Of a stretch of 59,244 nucleotides of DNA, positions 17,354-26,111 are shown piece after piece. Source of the DNA: an uncultured Bacteroides sp. (lineage in GTDB: Bacteria > Bacteroidota > Bacteroidia > Bacteroidales > Bacteroidaceae); contig CALULP010000019.1 of NCBI GenBank assembly GCA_944321495.1, forward strand, positions 1 through 59,244, in the 5' to 3' direction. Position numbers and translations under genes: made by a program. Within the stretch, counting starts at the first letter, position 1. Each line of letters opens with the position of its first letter. The notes under the pieces are model-generated. The model saw only the letters and a program-made list of their open reading frames with translations. It did not search any database and was not told the origin of the DNA.

Positions 17354-18541
17354 ATGAAGCCAGTTGTTTTATTTGTCGGACTATTTTTCTGCGCATGTTC
17401 ATCTAATACGCGCGATAAGCTTCCAGCTAATATTGAAGTCATTCCGGTCGATGCGCATACTACATCAAAAGATGCATTGTCTTTTTTTGAGCGAATAGAG
17501 GTGCTTCCTTTGGAAACGAATGATTCTTCTTTTGTCAGTATGGGACGAAAGGTGATGTATAATAAAGAGATGGATATTTATTCTATTTATAATAGGAATC
17601 AGGTAGTATATAATTTTGATGGCAAAGGGCATTTCATTGCTTCTTCTCAAAAAATGAAGGGGCAGGGTCCTGAAGAATATTATATGGCTGTGGATGTGAA
17701 ATTTAATCCCTTTCAGCATGGGATAGATCTGCTTAGCCCATACGGGACAGTATATACTTATAGCCCGACCTTTGAGTTTATAAAAAAGAAAACCATCAAG
17801 CCGGAATTCTTCTTTGACGCGTTAATGCCTTTGAGTGAGCACGAGTATATATTTTCTGTTCCGAACACTTGGGTAGGACAAGAAGTCTCTTTTGTAAATT
17901 TTGAAACAAAGGAAATGCAACCGGCTGCTTTTGATGGGACAATTTCCGGTGATAACACGGCAGATAAAGAACGTTTTTATCAGTTGGGCGATGATTTTTA
18001 CTTTGTTCCGAGAGGAATCAATTATTATTTTTATCAAATAGATAAGGAACAAAAGAAACTTTTACCCGTCATTTATTTGGATTTTGGCAAGGACGAAATA
18101 CAAGCGGACCGATTGCCCGGAGTGGGAACAGGAGAAAGAATAAAAAATAGTGGCAGTGCAAGAGATGGCCGCAAAGTAGAAACTATGCTGAGAGAAATAC
18201 GGGAAAGGGGCGAATATATCCGGGAGAAAGAACTGGTTGTTCCCGTAGTAAAGTTTTTTAATGAGAATTACGTATATATTCTTCTTTCCGAAGGAAAGAA
18301 ATTGGCAGGGACTTATATCTATAATCGGAAACAAAAGAAAGGATTTTTAAGCAGAGATGACCACCCTTTTTATATATGGCCGTGCTTTGGAATAACCGAT
18401 AATGTTTTGCTGGCTATCTGTGATGCTTATTATGTGAAAGGATATATCAATGAAGAGTTAATGTCTGAAGAGGATATAGAAAAGATCCGTCAATTGGAAG
18501 ATGAAGATAATCCTGTTATTTTGAAGTATTATTTGCGATGA
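17354..18541 (+). CDS. 6-bladed beta-propeller lipoprotein
   Basis: The ATG at 17354 starts MKPVVLFVGLFFCACSS, a lipoprotein signal with cysteine near residue 14; the ATG at 17306 gives a longer form without a signal start. The protein (395 residues) contains FFERIEVLPLETNDSSF, close to the hallmark of the 6-bladed beta-propeller family of Bacteroides, and GKGHFIASSQKMKGQGPEEY, a conserved blade segment. It is probably membrane-anchored. Its function is unknown. It lies between the NVEALA peptide gene and the DUF1573 gene, whose start overlaps its stop by four bases (ATGA), indicating translational coupling. Confidence 0.8.
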   Translation: MKPVVLFVGLFFCACSSNTRDKLPANIEVIPVDAHTTSKDALSFFERIEVLPLETNDSSFVSMGRKVMYNKEMDIYSIYNRNQVVYNFDGKGHFIASSQKMKGQGPEEYYMAVDVKFNPFQHGIDLLSPYGTVYTYSPTFEFIKKKTIKPEFFFDALMPLSEHEYIFSVPNTWVGQEVSFVNFETKEMQPAAFDGTISGDNTADKERFYQLGDDFYFVPRGINYYFYQIDKEQKKLLPVIYLDFGKDEIQADRLPGVGTGERIKNSGSARDGRKVETMLREIRERGEYIREKELVVPVVKFFNENYVYILLSEGKKLAGTYIYNRKQKKGFLSRDDHPFYIWPCFGITDNVLLAICDAYYVKGYINEELMSEEDIEKIRQLEDEDNPVILKYYLR

Positions 18542-19419
18542 TAAATAAATTTCTTTGCATACTCATTTCTTGTGTTATTTCAGCGTGTGGGAATCTGCAT
18601 TATAAAGAGATCCAAGAAACAGTGACATATTGGCAAAAGCGGGAGATTTTATTTCCAAGTGATACAGTATTTGTCAGTTATAGCAGAAAGTACGGGGAAA
18701 AGAAAATGTCGCTTCCTAAAGGGGAATATTCTATATTTTGTTATGTTGATTCAACGGGATGTATGAGTTGTAAATTGCAACTTGATAAATGGGGGGAATT
18801 TATAAATCAGATAGATTCCATATCTTCTAATAGAGTTCCGTTCATATTTGTGTTTCAGTCTGCATTGAAGTCCGATTTGATTCATTTTCTTAAAAAAGTA
18901 GGCTTTGAGTATCCATTATTCATAGATACAAAAAACAGCTTTGATAGCTTAAATGGATTCCCTACAGATATTCAATATCAAACATTTTTGTTAGACCGAA
19001 ATAATAAAGTTCTTTCTATAGGTAATCCTATTTATAACCCGGGTGTACGGGAATTGTATATGGATATTATTCAGGGGAAAGTAATTAGAAGAGAGAAAAA
19101 CCTAAATCAAACTAAAACGAAAGTTTCGGTAAGTACTACGGATATTTCTTTGGGCTCTTTTAACTGGGAGCAGGAACAAACGACTTCTTTTGTGTTTAAG
19201 AATACTGGAAATGCTCCCTTGGCCATTCAAAATGTAATCACATCGTGTGGTTGTCTTACAGTAGATTATCCTAAAGAACCAGTGCCTCCTTTACATGAAG
19301 CTATTCTCAAAGTAAAGTATAAAGCAGATCAACCTGGTTATTTTAATAAGACGATTATCGTATATTGTTCGGCTGACTCTTCTCCATTTAAATTGAAATT
19401 TTCAGGTGAGGCAATGTGA
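18538..19419 (+). CDS. Lipoprotein with thioredoxin-like N-terminus and DUF1573 domain
   Basis: The 293-residue protein begins with a lipoprotein signal (CVISACGN, cysteine near residue 17). Residues about 55-180 resemble a thioredoxin fold with CMSC in VDSTGCMSCKLQ, a CxxC site. Residues about 200-293 are DUF1573, with SCGCLTVDY and the immunoglobulin-like end. A CxxC protein beside a six-cysteine secreted peptide suggests a role in peptide oxidation or reduction; this is inference. Start overlaps the preceding gene by four bases. Confidence 0.8.
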   Translation: MINKFLCILISCVISACGNLHYKEIQETVTYWQKREILFPSDTVFVSYSRKYGEKKMSLPKGEYSIFCYVDSTGCMSCKLQLDKWGEFINQIDSISSNRVPFIFVFQSALKSDLIHFLKKVGFEYPLFIDTKNSFDSLNGFPTDIQYQTFLLDRNNKVLSIGNPIYNPGVRELYMDIIQGKVIRREKNLNQTKTKVSVSTTDISLGSFNWEQEQTTSFVFKNTGNAPLAIQNVITSCGCLTVDYPKEPVPPLHEAILKVKYKADQPGYFNKTIIVYCSADSSPFKLKFSGEAM

Positions 19420-19450
19420 GATATGTGGTGAATTCATGTCATTATATCTT

Positions 19451-20434
19451 TTAAATTCCCAGCAACGGCTCTATCTCCCGGAAGATGCGGAACAGTTCTT
19501 CCTGCGTTTCGGCGCGGAGCATGGCGATGCGCGTGTCGCGGAAGTTGGGGATGCCTTTGAACAGCGGGCTGGCGGCCAGGTGGCGGCGCACGTGCAGGAT
19601 GCCCCGGCGTTCGTCGAGCAGGCGCACGCTGTCTATGACTTGCCGGCGCAACACGTCGAGCTTCCAGGCAGGGGTGAGGTCTTGCAGCGTTTCGCCGGTT
19701 TCCAGATAATGTTTTACTTCGCGGAATATCCAAGGGCGGCCGAAGCTGGCGCGGCCTATCATGATGGCGTCCACGCCGTAGCGTTCGAAGCACTCCCGGG
19801 CGCGCTGGGGGGTGGTGACGTCGCCGTTGCCGATGACGGGGATGTGCATGCGGGGGTTGCGTTTCACTTCACCTATCAACGTCCAGTCGGCCTCGCCGGT
19901 GTACATCTGTGCGCGGGTGCGCCCGTGGATGGTGAGGGCCTGAATGCCGCAGTCTTGCAGCTGTTCGGCCAGGTCAACAATGATTTTATGTCCGTCATCC
20001 CAACCCAAGCGGGTCTTGACGGTGACGGGGATGTGGACGGACTGGACTACGGAGCGGGTAATCTGCAACATCAGCGGAATGTTCTGCAACATGCCTGCCC
20101 CGGCGCCCTTACCTGCCACACGCTTCACCGGGCAGCCAAAGTTCAGGTCGATGACGTCCGGGTGTGCCTGTTCCACTATCTTAGCCGCCTCGACCATAGT
20201 GTCCACGTCACGCCCGTATATCTGGATGGCCACGGGACGTTCTTCTTGGCTGATGGCCAGCTTCTGTTCCGTCTTGCTAACGGCCCGGATAAGGGCATCG
20301 GCCGAGACGAACTCGGTGTACACCATGTCGGCGCCAAATTCTTTACACATCAGGCGGAACGCCGGGTCGGTGACATCTTCCATCGGGGCGAGCAGCACGG
20401 GACGCTCACCCAAGTCTATCGAGGCTATCTTCAT
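19451..20434 (-). CDS. dusB: tRNA-dihydrouridine synthase B
   Basis: The start at 20434 (MKIASIDLGERPV) gives 327 residues; the longer frame to 20518 would pass a promoter box. It has the FMN-binding TIM-barrel motifs LLAPMEDVTDPAFR, the active-site cysteine in NFGCPVKRV, TIHGRTRAQMYTG, and IGNGDV with IMIGRASFGRPW. It reduces uridine in the D-loop of tRNA. It is transcribed against the DUF1573 gene (31-base gap) and diverges from the DUF2059 gene. Confidence 0.93.
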   Translation of the reverse strand: MKIASIDLGERPVLLAPMEDVTDPAFRLMCKEFGADMVYTEFVSADALIRAVSKTEQKLAISQEERPVAIQIYGRDVDTMVEAAKIVEQAHPDVIDLNFGCPVKRVAGKGAGAGMLQNIPLMLQITRSVVQSVHIPVTVKTRLGWDDGHKIIVDLAEQLQDCGIQALTIHGRTRAQMYTGEADWTLIGEVKRNPRMHIPVIGNGDVTTPQRARECFERYGVDAIMIGRASFGRPWIFREVKHYLETGETLQDLTPAWKLDVLRRQVIDSVRLLDERRGILHVRRHLAASPLFKGIPNFRDTRIAMLRAETQEELFRIFREIEPLLGI

Positions 20435-20453
20435 AAAATCAGTGTTTAGGCGG

Positions 20454-20461
20454 CAAAGGTA
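20454..20461 (-). promoter_or_regulatory. -7 promoter box for dusB
   Basis: On the minus strand this reads TACCTTTG, 20 bases upstream of the dusB start at 20434. Confidence 0.5.
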
Positions 20462-20505
20462 CGGAAAATCCACAGCGGATGTATGGCTGCACGGAGGAAA
20501 AGACG

Positions 20506-20513
20506 TATCTTTG
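20506..20513 (+). promoter_or_regulatory. -7 promoter box for the DUF2059 gene
   Basis: TATCTTTG lies 29 bases before the ATG at 20542. It is back-to-back with the dusB promoter, about 45 bases apart. Confidence 0.5.
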
Positions 20514-20541
20514 TCCAATCAATCACTAAAATCCGACAAAT

Positions 20542-21009
20542 ATGAAAAAACGGTTGGCAATAGGAGTTCTTATATTGATATCTTCATTTTTTACCTGCAT
20601 CCCGAATGCCACGGCACAAAACACAGACAATGCATACAAGCAAGCCTTGAAAGAATTGATGCTTACATCGGGAGGATTACAGAGTGCCGACCTGCTCATT
20701 CCGCAACTGATAGGTATCAGCAAGTCAAACTTCCCCACTGTGCCCGACAGCTTTTGGGAAACTCTGGAAAAGAAGATGAAAGGCAAGTTCATCGACCGGA
20801 TGATCGAAGGCTACATACCCATCTATCAGAAATACCTGACCTTAGACGACCTGAAGCAGCTCATTGAATTTTACCAAAAGCCTATCGGAAAGAAATTTGC
20901 CCAAGTCGTTCCTTACATCACGGCAGAAGGTGTACAAATGGGGCAGAAGTTAGGTATGGAAATGGCTAAAGAAATAGAAGAGGAGGCCAAATTCTACAAG
21001 CCTCTCTAA
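20542..21009 (+). CDS. DUF2059 domain-containing exported protein
   Basis: The 155-residue protein has a signal peptide (cleavage near ATAQ, residue 28). The rest fits DUF2059: a helical domain with DLKQLIEFYQKPIGKKFA, the conserved FYxxPxGKK pattern. The family has no established role; it is periplasmic or secreted. The U32 gene follows 13 bases later, and both may be one transcript. Confidence 0.8.
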   Translation: MKKRLAIGVLILISSFFTCIPNATAQNTDNAYKQALKELMLTSGGLQSADLLIPQLIGISKSNFPTVPDSFWETLEKKMKGKFIDRMIEGYIPIYQKYLTLDDLKQLIEFYQKPIGKKFAQVVPYITAEGVQMGQKLGMEMAKEIEEEAKFYKPL

Positions 21010-21022
21010 TCTGATTGAAAGC

Positions 21023-22306
21023 ATGAACATAAAAGACTTTGAAATAATGGCTCCCGTCGGCTCGCGCGAATCGCTGGCGGCGGCCATACAGGCCGGGGCA
21101 GATGCCATCTACTTCGGCATAGAGAACCTGAACATGCGTGCCCGCTCGGCCAATACGTTTACCATCGACGACCTCAAGGAGATAGCCCGCACGTGCGACG
21201 GGCACGGCATGAAGAGCTACCTCACCGTCAATACCATCATTTACGACAACGACCTGCCGTTGATGCGCACCATTGTGGATGCGGCCAAGAACGCAGGCAT
21301 CAGCGCCATCATTGCTGCCGACGTGGCTGTGATGACCTACGCCCGCAGCATCGGGCAGGAAGTGCACCTCAGCACGCAGCTCAACATCAGCAATGTGGAG
21401 GCACTGCGTTTCTATGCCCAGTTTGCCGACGTGGTGGTGCTGGCGCGCGAGCTGAACCTGGAGCAGGTGGCAGAGATACACCGTGCCATTGTGGAGGAAA
21501 ACATCTGCGGTCCTTCAGGGCAACCGGTGCGCATCGAGATGTTCTGCCACGGTGCCCTGTGCATGGCCGTCAGCGGCAAGTGCTACCTTTCTCTGCACCA
21601 GATGAACAGTTCCGCCAACCGGGGCGCCTGCATGCAGGTATGCCGCCGCTCGTACATCGTGCGCGACAAGGAAACCGATGCCGAACTGGAGATAGACAAC
21701 CAGTACATCATGTCGCCCAAAGACCTGAAGACCATCCACTTCATGAACAAGATGATGGATGCCGGCGTGCGTGTATTCAAGATAGAAGGCCGTGCGCGCG
21801 GCCCCGAGTATGTGCGCACAGTAGTAGAGTGCTACAAGGAGGCTATACGCGCCTATGTGGAAGGCACCTTTAACGACGAGAAGGTGGAAGCCTGGAACCG
21901 CCGGCTGGCCACCGTGTTCAACCGGGGCTTCTGGGACGGCTACTACCTGGGGCAACGGCTGGGCGAGTGGACAAAGAACTACGGTTCGGCGGCTACCGAA
22001 CGTAAAATATACGTGGGCAAAGGCATCCGTTACTTCTCGAAGATAGGCGTGGCAGAGTTCCTGGTAGAGGCTGCCGAAGTGAACGTGGGCGACAAACTGC
22101 TCATCACCGGCCCGACGACAGGCGCGGAATACGTCACGCTGGACGAGGCGCGCGTCGACCTGAAACCCGTGCCCACCGTGCACAAAGGCGAGCATTTCTC
22201 CATGAAATGCGTGAAGATACGCCCCAGCGACAAGCTGTATAAGCTGGTGTCCCTCGAGGAACTGAAACGTTTCAAAGGCCTGGATGTGGAACACCAGCGG
22301 GGCTGA
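21023..22306 (+). CDS. U32 family peptidase-like protein (RNA hydroxylation type)
   Basis: The 427-residue protein begins IMAPVGSRESLAAAIQAGADAIYFG, a TIM-barrel-like start of the U32 family. The signature EMFCHGALCMAVSGKCYLS contains the conserved cysteines, with a further pair in NRGACMQVCRRSY. Family members TrhP and RlhA of other bacteria act in prephenate-dependent hydroxylation of tRNA or 23S rRNA rather than as proteases. Which target applies here is not visible. It follows the DUF2059 gene closely. Confidence 0.85.
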   Translation: MNIKDFEIMAPVGSRESLAAAIQAGADAIYFGIENLNMRARSANTFTIDDLKEIARTCDGHGMKSYLTVNTIIYDNDLPLMRTIVDAAKNAGISAIIAADVAVMTYARSIGQEVHLSTQLNISNVEALRFYAQFADVVVLARELNLEQVAEIHRAIVEENICGPSGQPVRIEMFCHGALCMAVSGKCYLSLHQMNSSANRGACMQVCRRSYIVRDKETDAELEIDNQYIMSPKDLKTIHFMNKMMDAGVRVFKIEGRARGPEYVRTVVECYKEAIRAYVEGTFNDEKVEAWNRRLATVFNRGFWDGYYLGQRLGEWTKNYGSAATERKIYVGKGIRYFSKIGVAEFLVEAAEVNVGDKLLITGPTTGAEYVTLDEARVDLKPVPTVHKGEHFSMKCVKIRPSDKLYKLVSLEELKRFKGLDVEHQRG

Positions 22307-22340
22307 AACCATCAGATAAAGGGTTATAAAAAATACAGGA

Positions 22341-22805
22341 ATGAAAACACGCAAACTGATAACTTGCAACGATGCCTTCCGGGCACGCCTGATACAAGGC
22401 GCGCTGGAGAATGAAGGCATTCCTTCCGTCCTGCACAACGAGAATGCTTCCAATGTGCTGCGCGGGTTCGTGTCCAATGTGTCCGGCGTGGATGTCTTTG
22501 TCTACGAGGACGATTACGAGGCAGCCGTGCAACTGTTGGAACGCAACCAGATGCTGCCCGAGCAGTTGAAATATTGCCCCCGATGCGGTTCGGAGGACAT
22601 CAAGTTCCGCTTGAAGAAAGGAGGGCGGTGGCGTGCAGCCCTGGCTGCCGTGGCAACCATGCTTACGGCAGTGCCGCCCGGGTCGGAACATTGGGAATAT
22701 GTGTGCAACAGTTGCGGCGCGCGTTTCAACATGCCGGTGGCGCATCCTTCCGAAGCCACAGAAGAAAATGATGCAACCCCTACCGAACCAACACAACGCT
22801 TATGA
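22341..22805 (+). CDS. DUF2007 domain protein with zinc ribbon
   Basis: The 154-residue protein starts with a DUF2007 domain (about 1-70; RARLIQGALENEGIPSVL). The second half holds a zinc-ribbon pair: YCPRCGSED and VCNSCGARF. The DUF2007 fold resembles signal-transducing PII-like domains; function is unknown. Its stop overlaps the thioesterase start by four bases (ATGA), so the two are coupled. Confidence 0.8.
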   Translation: MKTRKLITCNDAFRARLIQGALENEGIPSVLHNENASNVLRGFVSNVSGVDVFVYEDDYEAAVQLLERNQMLPEQLKYCPRCGSEDIKFRLKKGGRWRAALAAVATMLTAVPPGSEHWEYVCNSCGARFNMPVAHPSEATEENDATPTEPTQRL

Positions 22806-23209
22806 CAGACAAATACATTTATGAACTGCCCATGAAGGTGCGCGATTACGAGTGCGACCTGCAAGGCATAGTGAACAATGCCAACTACCAGCATTACTTA
22901 GAGCATACGCGGCACGAATTCCTGCTCTCCGTAGGGGTCAGCTTTGCCGAACTGCACCGCCAGGGGGTAGACCCCGTAGTGGCGCGCATCAGCATGGCTT
23001 TCAAGACCCCCTTGCGCAGCGGGGATGAATTCCTCTCCAAGCTTTACTTGAAGAAAGAAGGCATCAAATATGTCTTTTACCAGGACATTTTCCGCAAGAG
23101 CGACGGGAAAGTAGCCATCAAGTCAGTAGTGGAAACCGTGTGTGTGGTAAACGGGCGGCTGAGTGGCAGCGAATTGTTCGACAAACTTTTTGCCCCTTAC
23201 TTCAGTTGA
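22802..23209 (+). CDS. Acyl-CoA thioesterase (4HBT hotdog fold)
   Basis: The 135-residue protein fits the YbgC-like single-hotdog thioesterases. The active-site segment is VRDYECDLQGIVNNANYQHY, which carries the D-x2-G-IVNNANY motif around the catalytic aspartate. It hydrolyses acyl-CoA thioesters; chain preference is unknown. It is translationally coupled to the DUF2007 gene. Confidence 0.85.
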   Translation: MTDKYIYELPMKVRDYECDLQGIVNNANYQHYLEHTRHEFLLSVGVSFAELHRQGVDPVVARISMAFKTPLRSGDEFLSKLYLKKEGIKYVFYQDIFRKSDGKVAIKSVVETVCVVNGRLSGSELFDKLFAPYFS

Positions 23210-23257
23210 CTGCGGAAAAGTCCTGGGGGCACTGTCTTTACTAATATCTCTTAACCG

Positions 23258-24379
23258 ATGAATACTTATACCGATGAACGACTATGCAGCCTGGTGTTGC
23301 CGCAATGTGCGGGTATAGGCACAATAGTTGCCTTCCGGCTGGTGAAGGAATTGGGGAGTGCTACGGCTGTCTTCAACCGCCGCGAGGAACTGCCAGCCCT
23401 GTTTCCCGGCCTGTCTAAGTCTGTAGTGTCCGTCCTGGACAACCCCGAAGCCTTCCGGCGGGCAGAGCAGGAACTGGAATTTGCCGAGAAAAACCGCATC
23501 ACTTGCATTACGTTGATGGACGAAGCCTATCCGTCCCGCCTGCGGAATTGTGAGGACGCCCCTGTGGCATTGTTCTTTAAGGGGAATGCCGACCTGAACC
23601 GCCTGCACGTCATCAGTATTGTAGGAACCCGCCGTGCCACGGACTACGGGCGGCAATTCTGCGAGAACTTTCTGCATGACTTGGCGGCATTGTGCCCCGA
23701 CGCCTTGGTGGTAAGCGGGCTGGCCTACGGCATCGACGTGTGTGCCCACCGGGGAGCGTTGGCCAACAACCTCTCTACGGTAGCCGTGCTGGGGCATGGC
23801 CTGGACCGCATCTATCCGGCATCCCACCGCCGAACAGCAATAGAAATGTTGGAACAGGGAGGGTTGCTGACCGAATATCTGACCGGATCCCTGCCCGACC
23901 GGTATAACTTTGTGCAGCGCAACCGCATCGTGGCAGGCATGAGTGATGCCACCATCGTCGTAGAGTCTGCCGCCAAAGGAGGCTCGCTCATTACCGCCGA
24001 CCTTGCCAATAGTTACAACCGCGATTGCTTTGCTGTCCCGGGTCGTATAGGGGATAGTTGCTCCGAGGGCTGCAACCGGCTGATTCACGACAACAAAGCG
24101 GCCCTGTTGCTCTCTGCCGACGACTTGGTGAAAGCCATGGGTTGGGAACCGCGCAATGCCCGGGAAACGGTGGGCAATGTACAACGAAGCCTCTTCCTGG
24201 ACTTGTCCGAAGAAGAGGCATTGGTCGTCCGCATCCTTATGGAGCGGGGTGAACTGCATATCAATACGCTGGTCGTGACTGCCGATATCCCGGTGAACCG
24301 CATGAGCGCCCTGCTGTTTGAACTCGAGATGAAAGGAGTAGTCAGGGCACTGGCAGGCGGCGTGTACCGGTTGGTTTAA
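23258..24379 (+). CDS. dprA: DNA-processing protein DprA
   Basis: The 373-residue protein has an N-terminal SAM-like part, then the Rossmann fold of DprA with SIVGTRRATDYGR, VVSGLAYGIDVCAH, VLGHGLDRIYPASHR, and the signature DRYNFVQRNRIVAGMSD, followed by AKGGSLITADLA. A winged-helix domain closes the protein (about 305-373). DprA binds single-stranded DNA and loads RecA during natural transformation. No other competence genes are near. Its stop overlaps the convergent lipoprotein gene stop. Confidence 0.95.
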   Translation: MNTYTDERLCSLVLPQCAGIGTIVAFRLVKELGSATAVFNRREELPALFPGLSKSVVSVLDNPEAFRRAEQELEFAEKNRITCITLMDEAYPSRLRNCEDAPVALFFKGNADLNRLHVISIVGTRRATDYGRQFCENFLHDLAALCPDALVVSGLAYGIDVCAHRGALANNLSTVAVLGHGLDRIYPASHRRTAIEMLEQGGLLTEYLTGSLPDRYNFVQRNRIVAGMSDATIVVESAAKGGSLITADLANSYNRDCFAVPGRIGDSCSEGCNRLIHDNKAALLLSADDLVKAMGWEPRNARETVGNVQRSLFLDLSEEEALVVRILMERGELHINTLVVTADIPVNRMSALLFELEMKGVVRALAGGVYRLV

Positions 24380-25710
24380 TCGTCCAGCCTTTCGCTGATG
24401 AGGGTGCCGTCCGCACTGATGCGCACCTCCCATTCTTGGCGGTTCTTGTAGGCATCTATTTCATACCATTGTCCGTCCGGCGTTTCCATGTAGGTGGCTT
24501 CGTCATCGTCCGGGCGGTAACCGTTGTCGCTGAGGGCTTGCCGCACGGCTTCCGGCAATTCACCGGTGCGCACCTCCCATTCGGAATTGACCCATTCGTT
24601 CTTGCCGTTGAACCTGATTTCCTTCTCTTTGCCTTCGTGGCGGATTTCCACCTCCAGCAACCCGTGGTCGTAATCCTTCTCCAAGATGACGGCTCCGGGA
24701 TAGTTTGTCTCAATGAATGTCTTGATATCACTTTCCACGGGTATTCCGCCCGGGTTTTCACTGCCGTTGCCCATGTCGGGGCGTTGCTCCAGCAGCTTCC
24801 CGTTCTCGTCCATATAGATTTTCACCTCCTCGTCGCGGCGGTTCTCCAGCTCGATGCAGTAGAATGTGCCGGCCTGGGCTGTCTCATACAATTCAATGTC
24901 TTCCATGCGGTTGTAGCCGTCCTGCCAGGCTGCGCTGGCCTGTATGGCATTCCGGATGGCTTCAGGCACCCGTTCTTGGTCGCGGCGTTTATATTCGGTC
25001 TTGGTGTACACCCATTGCTGGTTGCGGTCAAACAAAATCTCTACTTTCAGCCCGTTGTAGATGAGTTCTATTTCCGTTCCTCCGTCTTCCCGTTCGATGT
25101 CCACAATGCCGGCGTCCTTATAAGGGCTTTCCGCCAGCCACGTTTGTATGCTGCCTGTCGGCTGTTGGGGCAGGTAGTCTTCGTAAGGAATCCGGTTGTC
25201 GCCGTCCGAGAGCTCCTTGACCAGGATGCCGCCAGCCGTGAAATACAAGTCTATCTCCGTTTCTTTCCCGTTGTCCTGTTTCTTCACTTCGATGATGTAG
25301 AGGGTTTCATTGCCGTTCCGCTCCAATACATCCACTTCATCGTCGACGCGCCAGCCGGAACCTTCCTGCCCGTAATCGCTGGCGTTGAAAGCCTCTCTTA
25401 CAGTCTGCGGCAAAGCTTGGAAAGAAATCTCGTAGCTGCTCATGTCCCAATGGCCGTGTCCGCTGAACCAGGCGGTATTATTCCCTTGCGGATTATCGTG
25501 CGTTGTAAAACTGGCGGTGTAATAGCCGTCGCCCGCGTTGCTCCACGTTACATCTGTAGCATCGGGAAACTGGCTGTTGAATTCTTCAATGATGGCTTCC
25601 GGCACCTCACCGCTTCCGGGCGGGTTATCGTTGGGCGTGTCGTTGCTGCATGATGCCAGTGTGCAGCACATGCCGGTCAGTAGTGCGCATAAGGGCAGTA
25701 ACTTTTTCAT
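24376..25710 (-). CDS. Lipoprotein with repeated PepSY-like domains
   Basis: The start at 25710 gives a lipoprotein signal MKKLLPLCALLTGMCCTLASCS with cysteine near residue 22; the longer frame to 25914 runs through the upstream small RNA region and is unlikely. About 444 residues consist of repeated PepSY-like (DUF2874-type) units, each with a pattern of the form PExxRxAF followed by WxVD/E and acidic strands. Such proteins are secreted beta-lactamase-inhibitor-like folds of unknown role in Bacteroidetes. The stop overlaps the dprA stop. Confidence 0.75.
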   Translation of the reverse strand: MKKLLPLCALLTGMCCTLASCSNDTPNDNPPGSGEVPEAIIEEFNSQFPDATDVTWSNAGDGYYTASFTTHDNPQGNNTAWFSGHGHWDMSSYEISFQALPQTVREAFNASDYGQEGSGWRVDDEVDVLERNGNETLYIIEVKKQDNGKETEIDLYFTAGGILVKELSDGDNRIPYEDYLPQQPTGSIQTWLAESPYKDAGIVDIEREDGGTEIELIYNGLKVEILFDRNQQWVYTKTEYKRRDQERVPEAIRNAIQASAAWQDGYNRMEDIELYETAQAGTFYCIELENRRDEEVKIYMDENGKLLEQRPDMGNGSENPGGIPVESDIKTFIETNYPGAVILEKDYDHGLLEVEIRHEGKEKEIRFNGKNEWVNSEWEVRTGELPEAVRQALSDNGYRPDDDEATYMETPDGQWYEIDAYKNRQEWEVRISADGTLISERLDD

Positions 25711-25842
25711 AAGGCGTTTCTTTTTAAGGGATTGATACATGTTGTTTGTCTCTCGGAAGGCAAAGTACGGGAAACAATCTGGAAAGAAACTGGAATTCGT
25801 GCTCCTGCTGCGGGAAAATACGTCGGTTAGGGTACGGACACG

Positions 25843-25905
25843 AAAAAAGGGCTCCGCTGAGCCCTGCCTTTGTTTAACCTTAAATCTAATACTATGAAAA
25901 AAATC
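25843..25905 (-). ncRNA. Candidate small RNA or short leader with terminator
   Basis: On the minus strand a full promoter (25912-25943) is followed after about 60 bases by the hairpin GGGCTCAGCGGAGCCC (25849-25864) and a run of six T (25843-25848). The transcript would be about 60 nt and contains no plausible gene. It lies 133 bases upstream of the lipoprotein start, so it could be an independent small RNA or an attenuator-like leader. Confidence 0.55.
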
Positions 25906-25911
25906 ACGATG

Positions 25912-25943
25912 CAAACTTAGGCTTTCCCCGATGAAATTCCAAA
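25912..25943 (-). promoter_or_regulatory. Promoter of the candidate small RNA
   Basis: On the minus strand TTTG (25940-25943) is followed by exactly 20 bases and TAAGTTTG (25912-25919), a full match to the Bacteroidales primary promoter form. Confidence 0.65.
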
Positions 25944-26032
25944 TGCGGGCGCAGGTTTATCAACTCTTTTAGAATCCTTTCACAAATAATAATCGTTGGC
26001 AGGCAAAGCTTACCGCCCTTGACAGCCCGGAC

Positions 26033-26073
26033 AAAAAAGACTCCCCTGCCTGCATGGCGCAGGCAAGGGAGTC
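26033..26073 (-). terminator. Rho-independent terminator of the frd operon
   Basis: On the minus strand an about 15-bp GC-rich hairpin (26039-26073) with a short loop is followed by six T (26033-26038), 39 bases after the frdB stop. Confidence 0.8.
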
Positions 26074-26111
26074 CGGGGAGTGTGATATTAATCAAATGTA
26101 GAAAGGCGTGG

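Noticed and set aside
25894..25920. Plus-strand mini-frame of eight codons (MKKITMQT)
   Set aside because: It lies opposite the promoter and start of the better supported minus-strand small RNA. No plus-strand promoter at proper distance was found.
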